The translations under genes and the position numbers were made by a program. Below, piece by piece: positions 44,374 through 52,847 of a stretch of DNA of 64,000 bases. The notes below the pieces were generated by a model. It ran no database searches and was not told where the DNA came from. It was given only the letters and a program-made list of their open reading frames with translations. The stretch's first letter is position 1. The number at the start of each line of letters is the position of its first letter. This DNA comes from Thermogemmatispora tikiterensis (GTDB taxonomy: Bacteria > Chloroflexota > Ktedonobacteria > Ktedonobacterales > Ktedonobacteraceae): the NCBI RefSeq assembly GCF_003268475.1, contig NZ_MCIF01000002.1, positions 3,580,671 to 3,644,670 on the forward strand, given 5' to 3'.

Positions 44374-44908
44374 CTTGCCCGGTTCAATCCAGCTCGACTG
44401 TCCTGGTCAGCTTGCTTGCTTGCTGGCCGTCGGTGAGACTCGGTGAGACTCTGACGAGAACCTGGCGCTGCGCTCGCGAGCTGATGGCTGACGGTCAGAA
44501 GAGAGCGCGCCTCGCGCTGCCTGTCCGCATGCCAGGTAGGCGGGCTATTTCCTGCTCTGGCTTGCATCTGTCTGCCGCGCCGATGGTCGCTGTTGAAGAT
44601 GCCGTCGCTGGCGGAGACCCTCAGCGGCTTCTCGTGGTCCTGTAGATCAGTTGTCTGTTCGGTCCCGCGTCGCGTTGGCCCGCGGTTGAGGGTCTCTTTG
44701 CCTTTGTTTGGCGGGCGCTGGCTCAGTTTGCGCCTCTTGCGCTTGCACCGCTGACGACGCCAGGCTCCAGGCTGGACAGAGCTGGCCCTAACCGCTCCGC
44801 TTCCTGCTATGCTCTGGCATTGTGTGCGACTCTGACTCAGCTCTGCTCTGATGGCAGGCCAAGCTGGAGAAAGGAGAGATCTGTGGCCCGTGAAGCTGGG
44901 GCGATCTC

Positions 44909-44948
44909 TCCTCCTCCTCCTCTCGTTCTTCTTCTTCTTCTTCTTCTT
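44909..44948. repeat. CTC and TTC trinucleotide microsatellite
   Basis: A short run of CTC units passes into (TTC)7TT at 44926-44948. Read on the minus strand it gives a poly-Glu frame, which I regard as an artefact. Confidence 0.85.
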
Positions 44949-45112
44949 GACCTTCCCTTCTTGCTCCTGACTCGGCCTCTCTCCACTCTACGCCTGGTGG
45001 GAAGAACTGCGCTGGATGGATAGATCTGTTATCATCTGGCACACAGGCCCGGCCCGGTAATGCGTTCTTGAGTCCACGGCTTTCCCTGCGTTTATATTTC
45101 TCAGAGGAGAGC

Positions 45113-45178
45113 ATGTCATTTTGTGGATTCGGGGTGTCCTCTGCCTTCCTGGACTTGTTTACTGTGACGCTGCTCTGA
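45113..45178 (+). CDS. Possible 21-residue hydrophobic microprotein
   Basis: AGAGGAG is followed by an ATG opening MSFCGFGVSSAFLDLFTVTLL and a TGA stop. Upstream, TTGAGT (45068-45073) and TATATT (45093-45098) with 19-bp spacing give a plausible promoter, ~15 nt from the start codon region. The peptide is mostly hydrophobic and could insert in the membrane. No homology can be judged at this length. Confidence 0.25.
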   Translation: MSFCGFGVSSAFLDLFTVTLL

Positions 45179-45251
45179 GAGTGGGTGAGGGCGCTGTCGA
45201 AGAAAAGAATCAGCCGTGTGTGAGTAGCCTGCTGTCAGTGATCAGCTCGCT

Positions 45252-45297
45252 TGTCTGCCTGTCTACCTGTCTGTCTGTCTGCCTGCCTGCCTGTCGG
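45252..45297. repeat. CTGT/CTGC tetranucleotide repeat tract
   Basis: About eleven imperfect tetranucleotide units (CTGT, CTGC, one CTAC). Such tracts can vary in length by slippage. It lies between the possible microprotein and the AIM24 gene. Confidence 0.8.
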
Positions 45298-45565
45298 CTG
45301 AGCTGACACCTTGCCCGAGGCCTGGTCTGCTGCTGATACCTTAACAGAGAGGCGTGTGGCAGAAGGCACACATAGATAGCCAGGGGCCCGAATCTGAGAG
45401 AAAGCAAGGGAGCAGGACAGCGACGGCTGTGCTACGATGCTCTTTGTGAGTTGTGAGAGGCCGGGCAGGAACGAGCAAGGTGCTCCTTCCCCTACGCGGG
45501 GCTAAGCTGGCTCGTGTTATCTCTCGCCTGACCTCTGTGAACCTACCACCAGGGAGGATTTGGTG

Positions 45566-46558
45566 ATGATCTGTCCCCGTTGTCAAAGTCAAGTCGCCGA
45601 TGGGGTCCGTTTCTGCGGTACCTGTGGAATGCCGCTACAGCCGGCGGGAAGAACACCCGCGCCGCCCGGGTCCCCTGTACCACCAGGTGCCCCAGGTGAT
45701 CCCTACAGTGCTCCTCAAGGGGGATTTGTGCCTCCTAATCAGTACGAGGAGTATGGCAGCAGCCCCTTTGGCAATGCTGTACCTCGCGCCGAGTTGCACA
45801 ACCCGCGCGGCCCCCTTCAGGTAGCCGATATGAGCATTTCCATTGAGGGCGAGCTGGTTCCGGTCGTTGATATCATGCTCGGCAGCCAGATGCCCATCTA
45901 CTTCGAGCACCATATTCTGCTCTGGAAGCATCCTGGTGTTCAAATTGGCTTCAAGTCTCTCAAAGGGGCGGCCCGTCGCTTCTTTGCCGGCCTGCAGATT
46001 TTCCTGACGGAGGCTTATGGACCAGGCGATATTGCCTTCTCGCGGGACTCGGTGGGCCAGATTGTGGCGCTCCGTCTCCAGCCTGGCCAAACTGTCGAGG
46101 TGCGCGAGCACCAGTTTCTGGTCGCTACCGGCAATATTGAGTACGACTTTACCTTTGTTCAGGGGATCTCCAATATCCTGTTTAGCCGTACAGGCTTCTT
46201 TATCGATCGTTTTACTGCTGTTGGTAGCGAAGGGGTCTTGTTGCTTCACGGCTACGGCAATGTCTTCGAGAAGATGCTCGCACCGGGTGAGGCGCTGGAT
46301 ATCGAGCCGGGAGCCTGGCTTTGGAAAGATCCTTCGGTCCAGATGACCGTGACGACCGTGGCTGGCTCGCAGCGTGTCGGGGGTATTCTGGGGGCGATTG
46401 GTGGGTTTATGGCGGGTGCCTCGATCACGCTCAATCGCTTCATTGGTCCAGGCCGGGTAGGAATTCAGTCCATGACGTACCATCCACCGCAGTATGAGGG
46501 GTCTCCCCAGGCTGGAGGCACCAGCAACTTTGGCGGTCTGGGCAGCCTCTTCAGCTGA
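45566..46558 (+). CDS. AIM24-family protein with N-terminal zinc ribbon
   Basis: 330 residues from ATG 45566 (GGGAGG eight bases upstream). The first 25 residues are a zinc ribbon, CPRCQ...FCGTCG. A Pro-rich linker follows (~28-70). The rest (~85-310) matches the AIM24/TIGR00266 beta-prism family: EGELVPVVDIMLG, FLTEAYGPGDIAFS, FLVATGNIEYD, SGTGFF-like FSRTGFFIDRF, VLLLHGYGNV and PGEALDIEPGAWLW. Bacterial members are poorly characterised; the mitochondrial namesake affects membrane organisation. The ribbon suggests a metal- or protein-binding adaptor. The end is Gly-rich. Confidence 0.88.
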   Translation: MICPRCQSQVADGVRFCGTCGMPLQPAGRTPAPPGSPVPPGAPGDPYSAPQGGFVPPNQYEEYGSSPFGNAVPRAELHNPRGPLQVADMSISIEGELVPVVDIMLGSQMPIYFEHHILLWKHPGVQIGFKSLKGAARRFFAGLQIFLTEAYGPGDIAFSRDSVGQIVALRLQPGQTVEVREHQFLVATGNIEYDFTFVQGISNILFSRTGFFIDRFTAVGSEGVLLLHGYGNVFEKMLAPGEALDIEPGAWLWKDPSVQMTVTTVAGSQRVGGILGAIGGFMAGASITLNRFIGPGRVGIQSMTYHPPQYEGSPQAGGTSNFGGLGSLFS

Positions 46559-46623
46559 GCTGACCGGGCTGCCTGAAGTGCCTGGCGCGGGAGTCAGGCC
46601 GGGCCGGGGAGCTGCGCACCAAC

Positions 46624-46716
46624 AAGCCGGGCAGGGAAGGATAGATGGGCGGAGCAGTGCCGGCTGCTGCTATCTCTTCCGATCACTGCTGAAGACCTTC
46701 TTCCCTGGCCCGGCTT
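46624..46716. terminator. Large structured hairpin between convergent genes
   Basis: AAGCCGGGCAGGGAAGG (46624-46640) pairs with 46696-46716 (its complement with small bulges). The intervening ~55 nt contain an inner AGCAG/CTGCT hairpin. It may end both transcripts or form a stable RNA. CCCTTTCTTG follows on the plus side. Confidence 0.45.
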
Positions 46717-46817
46717 CCCTTTCTTGTCTCGCCTGCCTCAGTGCAGCCTCCTGCCGGTCTCTCTTCTTCTGTGTTATGTTATCTCCTCTCTCTTGGACGT
46801 CTGTGACACCTTCAGAA

Positions 46818-47471
46818 CTAGGAGCTTGCTCGTCCCTGGTCCTTGTCGCGGCTCATGCGCAGTACCTTGAGCATGTATTGCTCCGAGTTCAGATAGTAAG
46901 GGTTGCGTTTGATATATTTCCCGACCACGGAGATAGGATGCAGCTTGAGCAGCTCGGCCACCAGGCCGGGCATCAGCTTGTTATGGTCATAGTGCATCAG
47001 GGCGATGATGGGCGCATTCTGGAATGTGAAAACGGCATCAGAGGCTGCTTCATACTTGAGGATCTGCTCCGGGGTCGCCGCGTCGCTGGTGAGCCAGCTC
47101 ATGTCGATTGAGATGCGCACGGCCTTCCAGCCTTCGCGCAGCGCCTGGGCGATGAAAGTCTGATGAGAGGAGAGCAGGAAATAGGGATCGAAGCGGGAGC
47201 CATTGGCGAGGAAGCTCTCCCGCTCCTCGTGCAAGACCAGTTGTCCGCTGGCGAGCGCGGCATTGACATCGACGTTCAGACTGGCTAATTCCTCTCGCAG
47301 CTCCTGAACCTGGGCGGGCGCGGCGGCGAAGAGGCACTTTTCCGAGGCCGTCAGACCGACTCGGAGGAGGCGCGCTGTCACACCAGGAATCTCCGACACT
47401 TTGCGGTAGAGCTGGCAAATGTGCGAGCCGGGAGGAATGCGCTCAGATTTGCCCTCAACACTAAGATCCAT
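46818..47471 (-). CDS. MEDS-domain sensor protein (DcmR-like)
   Basis: 217 residues from ATG 47471 (GGAGG five bases upstream). The sequence matches the MEDS domain, seen in methanogens and methylotrophs and in the dichloromethane regulator DcmR. Signs are the opening PPGSHICQLYR, RVGLTASEKCLFAA, ISIDMSWLTSD, YEAASDAVF, and ALMHYDHNKLMPGLVAELLKLHPISVV. No helix-turn-helix or kinase domain is fused, so it is a stand-alone sensor. The start codon lies inside the preceding membrane-protein gene, an 11-bp overlap that implies coupled translation. The ligand is not known; a one-carbon compound has been proposed for the family. Confidence 0.75.
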   Translation of the reverse strand: MDLSVEGKSERIPPGSHICQLYRKVSEIPGVTARLLRVGLTASEKCLFAAAPAQVQELREELASLNVDVNAALASGQLVLHEERESFLANGSRFDPYFLLSSHQTFIAQALREGWKAVRISIDMSWLTSDAATPEQILKYEAASDAVFTFQNAPIIALMHYDHNKLMPGLVAELLKLHPISVVGKYIKRNPYYLNSEQYMLKVLRMSRDKDQGRASS

Positions 47472-47826
47472 ACCTACCTCCACGGTCTTCTTCTGCTGTC
47501 TGGCGTCTCTGGCTTAAACGAGCCTGCCGCTCCTGGCGAAGCTGGGCGGCTCGATTGTTCGTGGAGATGACGACCAGGCTTAAGAGGCCGAAGACCATCA
47601 CACCTGATAAGAACGTAATGAGTACCAGTAGAGTGATATGTTGCGGAGAGAAACCGAGGAGCAGGGACAGGACGAGCGTCAGCAGCGTCATGGACACGGG
47701 GACAACCAGTGCCCAGGCGATGATGATGCGCAGGCTCTGTTTGATCGTCAGCGCCTCTCCGCCGCTGTAGGGGAAGAAGATCCGCCGAAACAGGGAATAG
47801 CGCACGTGCTCTTGTTGCTGTTGCAT
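47461..47826 (-). CDS. Small two-helix membrane protein
   Basis: 121 residues. Two hydrophobic segments (~33-57 and ~62-87) are separated by a short loop, with a basic N-terminal segment and a highly charged C-terminal tail (RQERQARLSQRRQTAEEDR), so both ends probably face the cytoplasm. No family recognised. It begins 4 bp after the Nudix stop and its end overlaps the MEDS start. It may tether or signal to the MEDS protein, which is inference from gene order. Confidence 0.7.
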   Translation of the reverse strand: MQQQQEHVRYSLFRRIFFPYSGGEALTIKQSLRIIIAWALVVPVSMTLLTLVLSLLLGFSPQHITLLVLITFLSGVMVFGLLSLVVISTNNRAAQLRQERQARLSQRRQTAEEDRGGRYGS

Positions 47827-47830
47827 AGGG

Positions 47831-48460
47831 CTAACAAGATCCTTCCTGCCGGTGCCGCTGTTGTAGCCAGCGCTGCAGAATAGCCTCCGCCTGGTAGAGA
47901 ATATTGACCTCGTTCTGGTACGTCAGGAGACGGCAGGCCTCACCCAGGGAGAACCAGCCCACACGGTCGTACTCGTGATCGTGCAGCGTGATATCGCCAC
48001 CGATGGCCTCCAGCAGGAAATGACGCACCTGCTTATGATAGCGGATATGGTCGCGCACGAAGCGATACGAGATCGTGCCGATGTAGGCGATCAGGCGCAC
48101 TTGCAGGCCCGTCTCCTCCTGTACCTCGCGCAAGGCTACCTGCTCGATCGTCTCGCCAGTGTGCGGCGTCCCTTTCGGCAGGACCCAGATCCCCGGGTGG
48201 CTACGACCGACAAGGGCCACCTCAATGCTCATTCCTTCGCTTCCAACCAGCCCCCTGAAATTGCGTACTGCTTTCCCCTGAACGGATCGCTGTCTGGCGT
48301 AGTGCTGTTGTTGCTGCTGTAACTGCTGCTGCCTTTGAGCTAGCGGGGCTGGTACAGGAACCAGGCGGAAGACCACGCCTCCGGCTGAGTACGCGCGCAG
48401 CGTACGATAGTGCTGATAGCGGTCCCAGCCCCGAGCTGTTCCCTCTCTATGCCATCGCAA
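47831..48460 (-). CDS. Nudix hydrolase with Gln-rich insertion
   Basis: 209 residues. The Nudix box GTPHTGETIEQVALREVQEETGL is complete apart from normal variation (key residues G, E, REV, EE), in a domain beginning YSAGGVVFR. Between that first strand and VALVGRS is an insertion of ~45 residues including a Gln-rich run. The start is TTG 48460, with the strong site GGAGGAG about ten bases upstream and no in-frame ATG before residue 75. Nudix enzymes hydrolyse nucleoside diphosphates linked to other groups, or diphosphoinositol polyphosphates; the HDHEYDRVGWF ending resembles the Ap4A/diadenosine group. Substrate is uncertain. Confidence 0.85.
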   Translation of the reverse strand: MRWHREGTARGWDRYQHYRTLRAYSAGGVVFRLVPVPAPLAQRQQQLQQQQQHYARQRSVQGKAVRNFRGLVGSEGMSIEVALVGRSHPGIWVLPKGTPHTGETIEQVALREVQEETGLQVRLIAYIGTISYRFVRDHIRYHKQVRHFLLEAIGGDITLHDHEYDRVGWFSLGEACRLLTYQNEVNILYQAEAILQRWLQQRHRQEGSC

Positions 48461-48678
48461 CTTCGCCCCACTCCTCCTTGCTACGAATGCTGCTGCTGAC
48501 TGTCGCGTGCGTATCCTGGCCAGCCAGCCAGCAACAAAAGAATTGGGCGCGACCTGAGAGAGTCGCGCCGCGTACTGATACCTGCCAGAGCATTGACGCA
48601 GCGCGAAACCTCTTCCTGTAAAGGGAACAGGTTGCGCCGCTCCTTATCGTGGCAGTATAGCGAATGCCTTGACATGTG

Positions 48679-49680
48679 TCAAGACAGCATCCGTCGGACA
48701 GCCTCCAAATTTGCGGGTGGGACATCGGGGGGAACGGCGCAGCCTGGAGCCAGGATAAAGTGCTCGCCGTTGGTCAGCTCCAGAGCCTTCTGCACCTCCT
48801 CTTGCACCTGATCGGGGGTACCGGTGCGCAGCACAGTCTTTTCACTGATGCCGCCCATCACTGCTTTACCCGAGCGGCGCTTTCCCTCACGCAGATCAGG
48901 ATTCCCCTCCAGGGTGGCGGCCCAGCTAATCGCGTGGACGGGGTAGTTCGCCAGCAGGTCAAAGTAGATGCGAGGGCCGCAGTTGTGCAGAATCGTAAAC
49001 TTGCTGCGTCCCTTGATGGCATCCAGGAACTCCAGATCATACTGCTCACCAAACTCGCGGTACTGGTCCTGGGTGAGTAAACCCTCACGGGCCCAACCAT
49101 TGGTGGCGTAGAAGATGCCACTGGCTCCCTCTTCCATACAAGCGATGGCAAAGGTGATAAAGGTTTCCAGGATAGTCCGCAGGCCGGTATGGAGGGCCTT
49201 ACGATCTTCACGCATGCTATGCAATACCGCCTCGGTGCTGTTGCCGGTCAGATACTTGGCCACGCCCAGTGGGCAGAAAATCGTCTGTACAAAGTAGGCA
49301 TCGTTCCCGAGATGGTATTTAATAAGCTGCAAGGCACGCAGCTGCTCGGCTAAGGCTCCCTGCGTCGGCTCCAGCGGGCGCAGCCGCTTCCAGTCTGCGG
49401 TACTCTTGATAGGAGTATCCTCGAAGACCGGCGGCTTGTATTTGTCGCCAGAGGGACGCACGCGGACCTTCCAGCCCTCGACGTGGTAGGAGGCACGCGG
49501 ATTCACCTTCAGGAAGTCCCAGTCGTAGCGCGTGAAGTTCTCAATCATTGCCTCCACAAATGTCTGCACGTTCCACTCGCGCTCGTAGTCATGCCCCCAC
49601 ATACTCACCGGTACACGATCGACCGGCTTACCGCGCAAGACGGCGTCAACACGTTCCTTCTTATTCAAGGTCTTTCCCAT
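48679..49680 (-). CDS. UroD-superfamily protein of the MtaA/corrinoid methyltransferase type
   Basis: 333 residues, TIM barrel of the uroporphyrinogen decarboxylase superfamily. It lacks the RQAGR motif of true HemE near the start. Instead it has a zinc triad like methylcobalamin:coenzyme M methyltransferases: His232-x-Cys234 in ILHNCG, and a Cys near 312 in APGCAVPPDVP, a spacing of ~78 residues as in MtaA. Such zinc enzymes transfer methyl groups between corrinoid proteins and thiols or other acceptors. The corrinoid partner is not in the window. It lies upstream of the Nudix/MEDS genes on the same strand, 218 bp away. Confidence 0.8.
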   Translation of the reverse strand: MGKTLNKKERVDAVLRGKPVDRVPVSMWGHDYEREWNVQTFVEAMIENFTRYDWDFLKVNPRASYHVEGWKVRVRPSGDKYKPPVFEDTPIKSTADWKRLRPLEPTQGALAEQLRALQLIKYHLGNDAYFVQTIFCPLGVAKYLTGNSTEAVLHSMREDRKALHTGLRTILETFITFAIACMEEGASGIFYATNGWAREGLLTQDQYREFGEQYDLEFLDAIKGRSKFTILHNCGPRIYFDLLANYPVHAISWAATLEGNPDLREGKRRSGKAVMGGISEKTVLRTGTPDQVQEEVQKALELTNGEHFILAPGCAVPPDVPPANLEAVRRMLS

Positions 49681-50109
49681 CCCCTCTAGACAAGATCACT
49701 AACTTGGATATCAACCATGCCTGCTGGCAGACAGCTCTGGATAGGCAGCGCAGCGGCTTGTACGCTACCCTGGCGTTCCATTCCATCCACTGCAGAGCGA
49801 GTCGCAGTGCGGTGCACACACAGGCCCCAGCCACAGGGGGACCTGGCTCTCGATGGGCAGGTCCTGCTCGGGGGGAGGGATGCGCTGGTTGGCTGAGCAC
49901 TCGGGGTGTTGCGGTTGGGGAACCGCTCCCCGGTGGTCGCTCGGCGGCGCACCTGGCCCCCTGCTGACCCTGACTGACCGGGTGCTGTGTTGATTGGGTC
50001 GCCGGGTAGGTGAGTGGGTAGTAGTACATGCGAGTACATGCGCATCCTGCCTCTCTGTTGCCTCCGCCAGCATGACGCGACAGGGCTGCGCTGTGGCCAC
50101 GCTGCTGGC
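49681..50109. other. Intergenic region, UroD-like gene to metalloprotease gene
   Basis: No convincing gene or RNA is visible in this 429-bp stretch. A GCCAGCA/TGCTGGC inverted repeat (50076-50082, 50103-50109) lies directly after the protease stop and might help terminate that transcript. Confidence 0.35.
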
Positions 50110-52119
50110 TTATAGCCCCAGCCGGGCCGTCAGCTGATAGCGGACTGGGAGCGAAGTGGCAACTGCCCAGGCGGAGATGACCAGGACGACCCGGCTGACC
50201 TTCCTGCCAAAGTCCGGGATGGTTACACTGGCCTGACCACTGGCTAGGTCAACTGGAAAACGGCGAACGCTGAAGTCCTGGCCCTCATAGACCAGGGCCT
50301 GCACACTATAGTGTTCCGGCAGAACGTTGGCCGAGCGGATAAAGCCGTGGCTGACCCAGCCGTTGTCATTGACCAGATTATCCTCGAAGTGCAGCTCTGG
50401 GATACGTATCCAGGCCAGGGCAAAGCCCTGGCGATTAACCGCATCATCGGTGACCTCCTCAAAGCGCAACTGGATACGCTGGCCGGCGTAGGGGGTCAGG
50501 TCGATCTGCTCCTCGACCCATTGCGGACTGCTTCCGCCACTGGTTCCGGTGTAGCCATAACCCCAGTTTCCCCCGTTGGGGTTGCTGGCCGTTGTGTAGC
50601 GTCCGGGCAACGTTGTCCAGTTGATGCCGTCGGTCGAGGCTTCTACAAAGGCATAATCGTAGTCGCGTTCCAGATCAAACCAGGCGGCAAATTGCAGGGT
50701 GACATGCTTGCCTTTGAGTGTGCTCAGGTCGAAGGAGTGAGTCAGGGTACTATCCATATTATCATATCGATTGCTCCACCACTCATAGTGTGAATGGTAG
50801 GGCGTGTTCGCGATAATGGGAGTTGTGGGTGTGCCATTAAAGGTCAGGGTCAGGGTGCCTGTCTGCCCTGCCGGCTCGAAGGTGTAGTACTCTGCTGCGT
50901 ACTGGTGAATGCTGTTGAGCATGGTAAAGGGATAGCTGCTGACTTGCTGCGACGGCACAGGGGTTCCGACCTGGATGGTGGCATAGCCGTAGTCTCCCTT
51001 GTCGATGCTATAGTCCTGAACGACATTGGCGAGGTACCACTTATTTACTACGTCAGCGAAACGGTCCTTATAACCATGACGGGCGAGGACATGGTCAAAG
51101 CTGAGGGGAGGATCAGCGGGGTCGCTCAGCAGCTCTTTGAGAATAGGGTAGCCACCATAGTGCTCGGCGAAGTAGGCCAGGAAGAGGTAGGCTGCTCCAT
51201 AGTGGTCTAAGACCGCTGGCATATCGTCGCTCCAGTCGGTGAGTTGCGTATTGGGATGAGAGAGAAAAGCGCCGTCGGCGCCGTCTACGGGGAAGCCGTT
51301 GATGTGTTGAGCCAGCAAGGACATTCCTTCATTGATCCACTCTGGGTCGCTGGGATGGAGATGCCAGTGAATCATGTGCTGAAATTCGTGGGCCAGGGTA
51401 CTGTTGTAATCAGCTGTCCCCGGCAGCATGGTGTCGAGGTCGATGTAGATCATCTCGCGCTCATTGCTGTAGGGATTGATGGCCGTCGGGTACTCGTCGG
51501 CGGAGGAAAAGTAGCCGCCGACACCGTTGCCCAGGCCCGCGGCGTTCAGGATGGTCAGGTGCACATCATCGTCGATGCCTGGCTGCCACTCGCTGCCAAA
51601 GATGGCGTGCTCGCTGGGATAGATGCGCTCTTCGAAGAGGTCGGCGGAACTTTTAAGGGCCGTCAGACTGGCGCTCTGGTCGTCCTCGACGTACATGTAC
51701 ACATGAGGAGTGAGGTAGAGCAGCCGGGCCCGAATGCGTTGATAGCGATGCGTGTCCAGGTTGAGAAGCCAGAACTGGTCTTCCTGGCCAAGGTGAGCGT
51801 TGAGCGGTGTGCTGCGCCCGTGCTGCGACAGCGGCTGCGGGCTGTGCAGCTTGAGACGCTGCGCCAGGCTGTAGAGATCACGCGGCGGGTGAGCTGCCGT
51901 TGTAAGCAAGCGCTCGGCTTGCAGGAGCGCTGACAGGTTCTGGGGCGTCGGCGACGGCTTCGGGCCGACGGTGACGTCGCCGGACGCCGGTGTCTTGACT
52001 GCGGCGGCATTGCCAAAGGGAGCACAGGCGCTCGCTGTAACCGCTAGCGTCAGTAGCAGGATCAGTAAGCCCAGCCATTCGCGAAGAAGCAAGAGACTAC
52101 CCCGAACCCGTTTGCCCAT
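50110..52119 (-). CDS. Secreted lipoprotein metalloprotease, immune inhibitor A (M6)-like
   Basis: 669 residues. The N-terminus has a signal segment (~15-30) ending in a lipobox TASAC with Cys32. A Pro-rich tether leads to a zincin catalytic domain with HEFQH (244-248) and a third-ligand Glu264 in EWINEG, the HExxH-x15-E arrangement. Earlier DDDVHLTILNAAGLG resembles the immune inhibitor A group. The second half (~400-660) is beta-rich with jelly-roll-like segments (FAAWFDLERDYDYAFVEASTDG) typical of MAM or carbohydrate/protein-binding modules of M6 enzymes. It begins 6 bp after the response regulator, so it is part of that operon. Confidence 0.85.
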   Translation of the reverse strand: MGKRVRGSLLLLREWLGLLILLLTLAVTASACAPFGNAAAVKTPASGDVTVGPKPSPTPQNLSALLQAERLLTTAAHPPRDLYSLAQRLKLHSPQPLSQHGRSTPLNAHLGQEDQFWLLNLDTHRYQRIRARLLYLTPHVYMYVEDDQSASLTALKSSADLFEERIYPSEHAIFGSEWQPGIDDDVHLTILNAAGLGNGVGGYFSSADEYPTAINPYSNEREMIYIDLDTMLPGTADYNSTLAHEFQHMIHWHLHPSDPEWINEGMSLLAQHINGFPVDGADGAFLSHPNTQLTDWSDDMPAVLDHYGAAYLFLAYFAEHYGGYPILKELLSDPADPPLSFDHVLARHGYKDRFADVVNKWYLANVVQDYSIDKGDYGYATIQVGTPVPSQQVSSYPFTMLNSIHQYAAEYYTFEPAGQTGTLTLTFNGTPTTPIIANTPYHSHYEWWSNRYDNMDSTLTHSFDLSTLKGKHVTLQFAAWFDLERDYDYAFVEASTDGINWTTLPGRYTTASNPNGGNWGYGYTGTSGGSSPQWVEEQIDLTPYAGQRIQLRFEEVTDDAVNRQGFALAWIRIPELHFEDNLVNDNGWVSHGFIRSANVLPEHYSVQALVYEGQDFSVRRFPVDLASGQASVTIPDFGRKVSRVVLVISAWAVATSLPVRYQLTARLGL

Positions 52120-52125
52120 GGTCGC

Positions 52126-52845
52126 TTAGCCCTCCAGTTCCTTGAAGCGATAGCCAACGCCCCGCTCCGTCAAGATGTATTGGGGGTGAGCAGGGTCTTT
52201 CTCGATCTTCTGCCGCAGATAGGTAATGTAAAGCCGAAGATAGTGAGCCTCGTCTCGGTATTCACGCCCCCAGACTTTGGAGAGCAGCGTCTCATGGGTG
52301 AGAAGACGCCCGGCGTTGTTGACGAGATGGTAGAGCAGACGGTATTCGGTAGGACGCAGGGTAACCTTCTGGCCGCGGACAATCACCTCGCGCCTAGCAA
52401 AGTCGATCTTGAGGTCCTTGTCGACAACAATTTCGGTCTTGCGCGCCGGCGGCGGCATGAATGCGCGGCGTAGCAAGGCCCGGATGCGCGAGAGCAGCTC
52501 GCGTGGACTGAAGGGCTTGGCGATGTAGTCATCGGCTCCCAGGTCCAGGCCGCGGATGCGGTCGTGTTCATCCTGGCGCACCGTCAGCATGATCACCGGA
52601 ACGGTCGAGACCTCGCGGATCTGGCGCAGAGTCTCAAAGCCATCCATGTCTGGCATCATAACATCGAGAACAATGAGGTCAGGCAGGTTTTCGCGCAGTT
52701 GCTCCAGGGCCTCCTCTCCACTACTTGCCTCCAACACGTGATAGTGCTCTAACTCTAGATTCATACGCACAAGATCGCGAATACGTGGCTCATCGTCAAC
52801 AATGAGAATGGTGATATCACGATGATCGAAATTTTCCTTCTCCAT
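52126..52845 (-). CDS. OmpR/PhoB-family response regulator
   Basis: 239 residues. The receiver has VDDEPRIRD, phospho-acceptor Asp61 ([12 protein letters not shown]), Thr88 and Lys110 (DDYIAKPF). The winged helix contains [38 protein letters not shown] and GVGYRF, as in KdpE/PhoB-type regulators. It starts 2 bp after the kinase stop and ends 6 bp before the secreted metalloprotease, so kinase, regulator and protease form one operon. Its targets may include its own operon. Confidence 0.92.
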   Translation of the reverse strand: MEKENFDHRDITILIVDDEPRIRDLVRMNLELEHYHVLEASSGEEALEQLRENLPDLIVLDVMMPDMDGFETLRQIREVSTVPVIMLTVRQDEHDRIRGLDLGADDYIAKPFSPRELLSRIRALLRRAFMPPPARKTEIVVDKDLKIDFARREVIVRGQKVTLRPTEYRLLYHLVNNAGRLLTHETLLSKVWGREYRDEAHYLRLYITYLRQKIEKDPAHPQYILTERGVGYRFKELEG

Positions 52846-52847
52846 AT

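Larger units (their letters stand above)
44374..45565. other. 1.2 kb gene-poor region with simple repeats
   Basis: The longest stretch without a convincing large gene. It contains CTTG repeats (~44410-44425), CTC/TTC microsatellites (44909-44948), and a CTGT/CTGC tract (45252-45297). A possible 21-codon ORF with promoter lies at 45068-45178. I found no tmRNA, RNase P, SRP or 6S RNA signature. The region may carry a non-coding RNA I cannot identify. Confidence 0.4.

Noticed and set aside
44788-45114. 108-codon minus-strand frame with a poly-Glu run.
   Set aside because: Produced by the TTC/CTC microsatellite; no ribosome site or conserved segment.
45252-45297. Tetranucleotide repeats as a possible CRISPR array.
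   Set aside because: Units are 4 bp without spacers; no cas gene in the window.
48679-49680. Annotation as HemE, uroporphyrinogen decarboxylase of haem synthesis.
   Set aside because: The RQAGR active-site motif is missing and a zinc triad of the methyltransferase branch is present.
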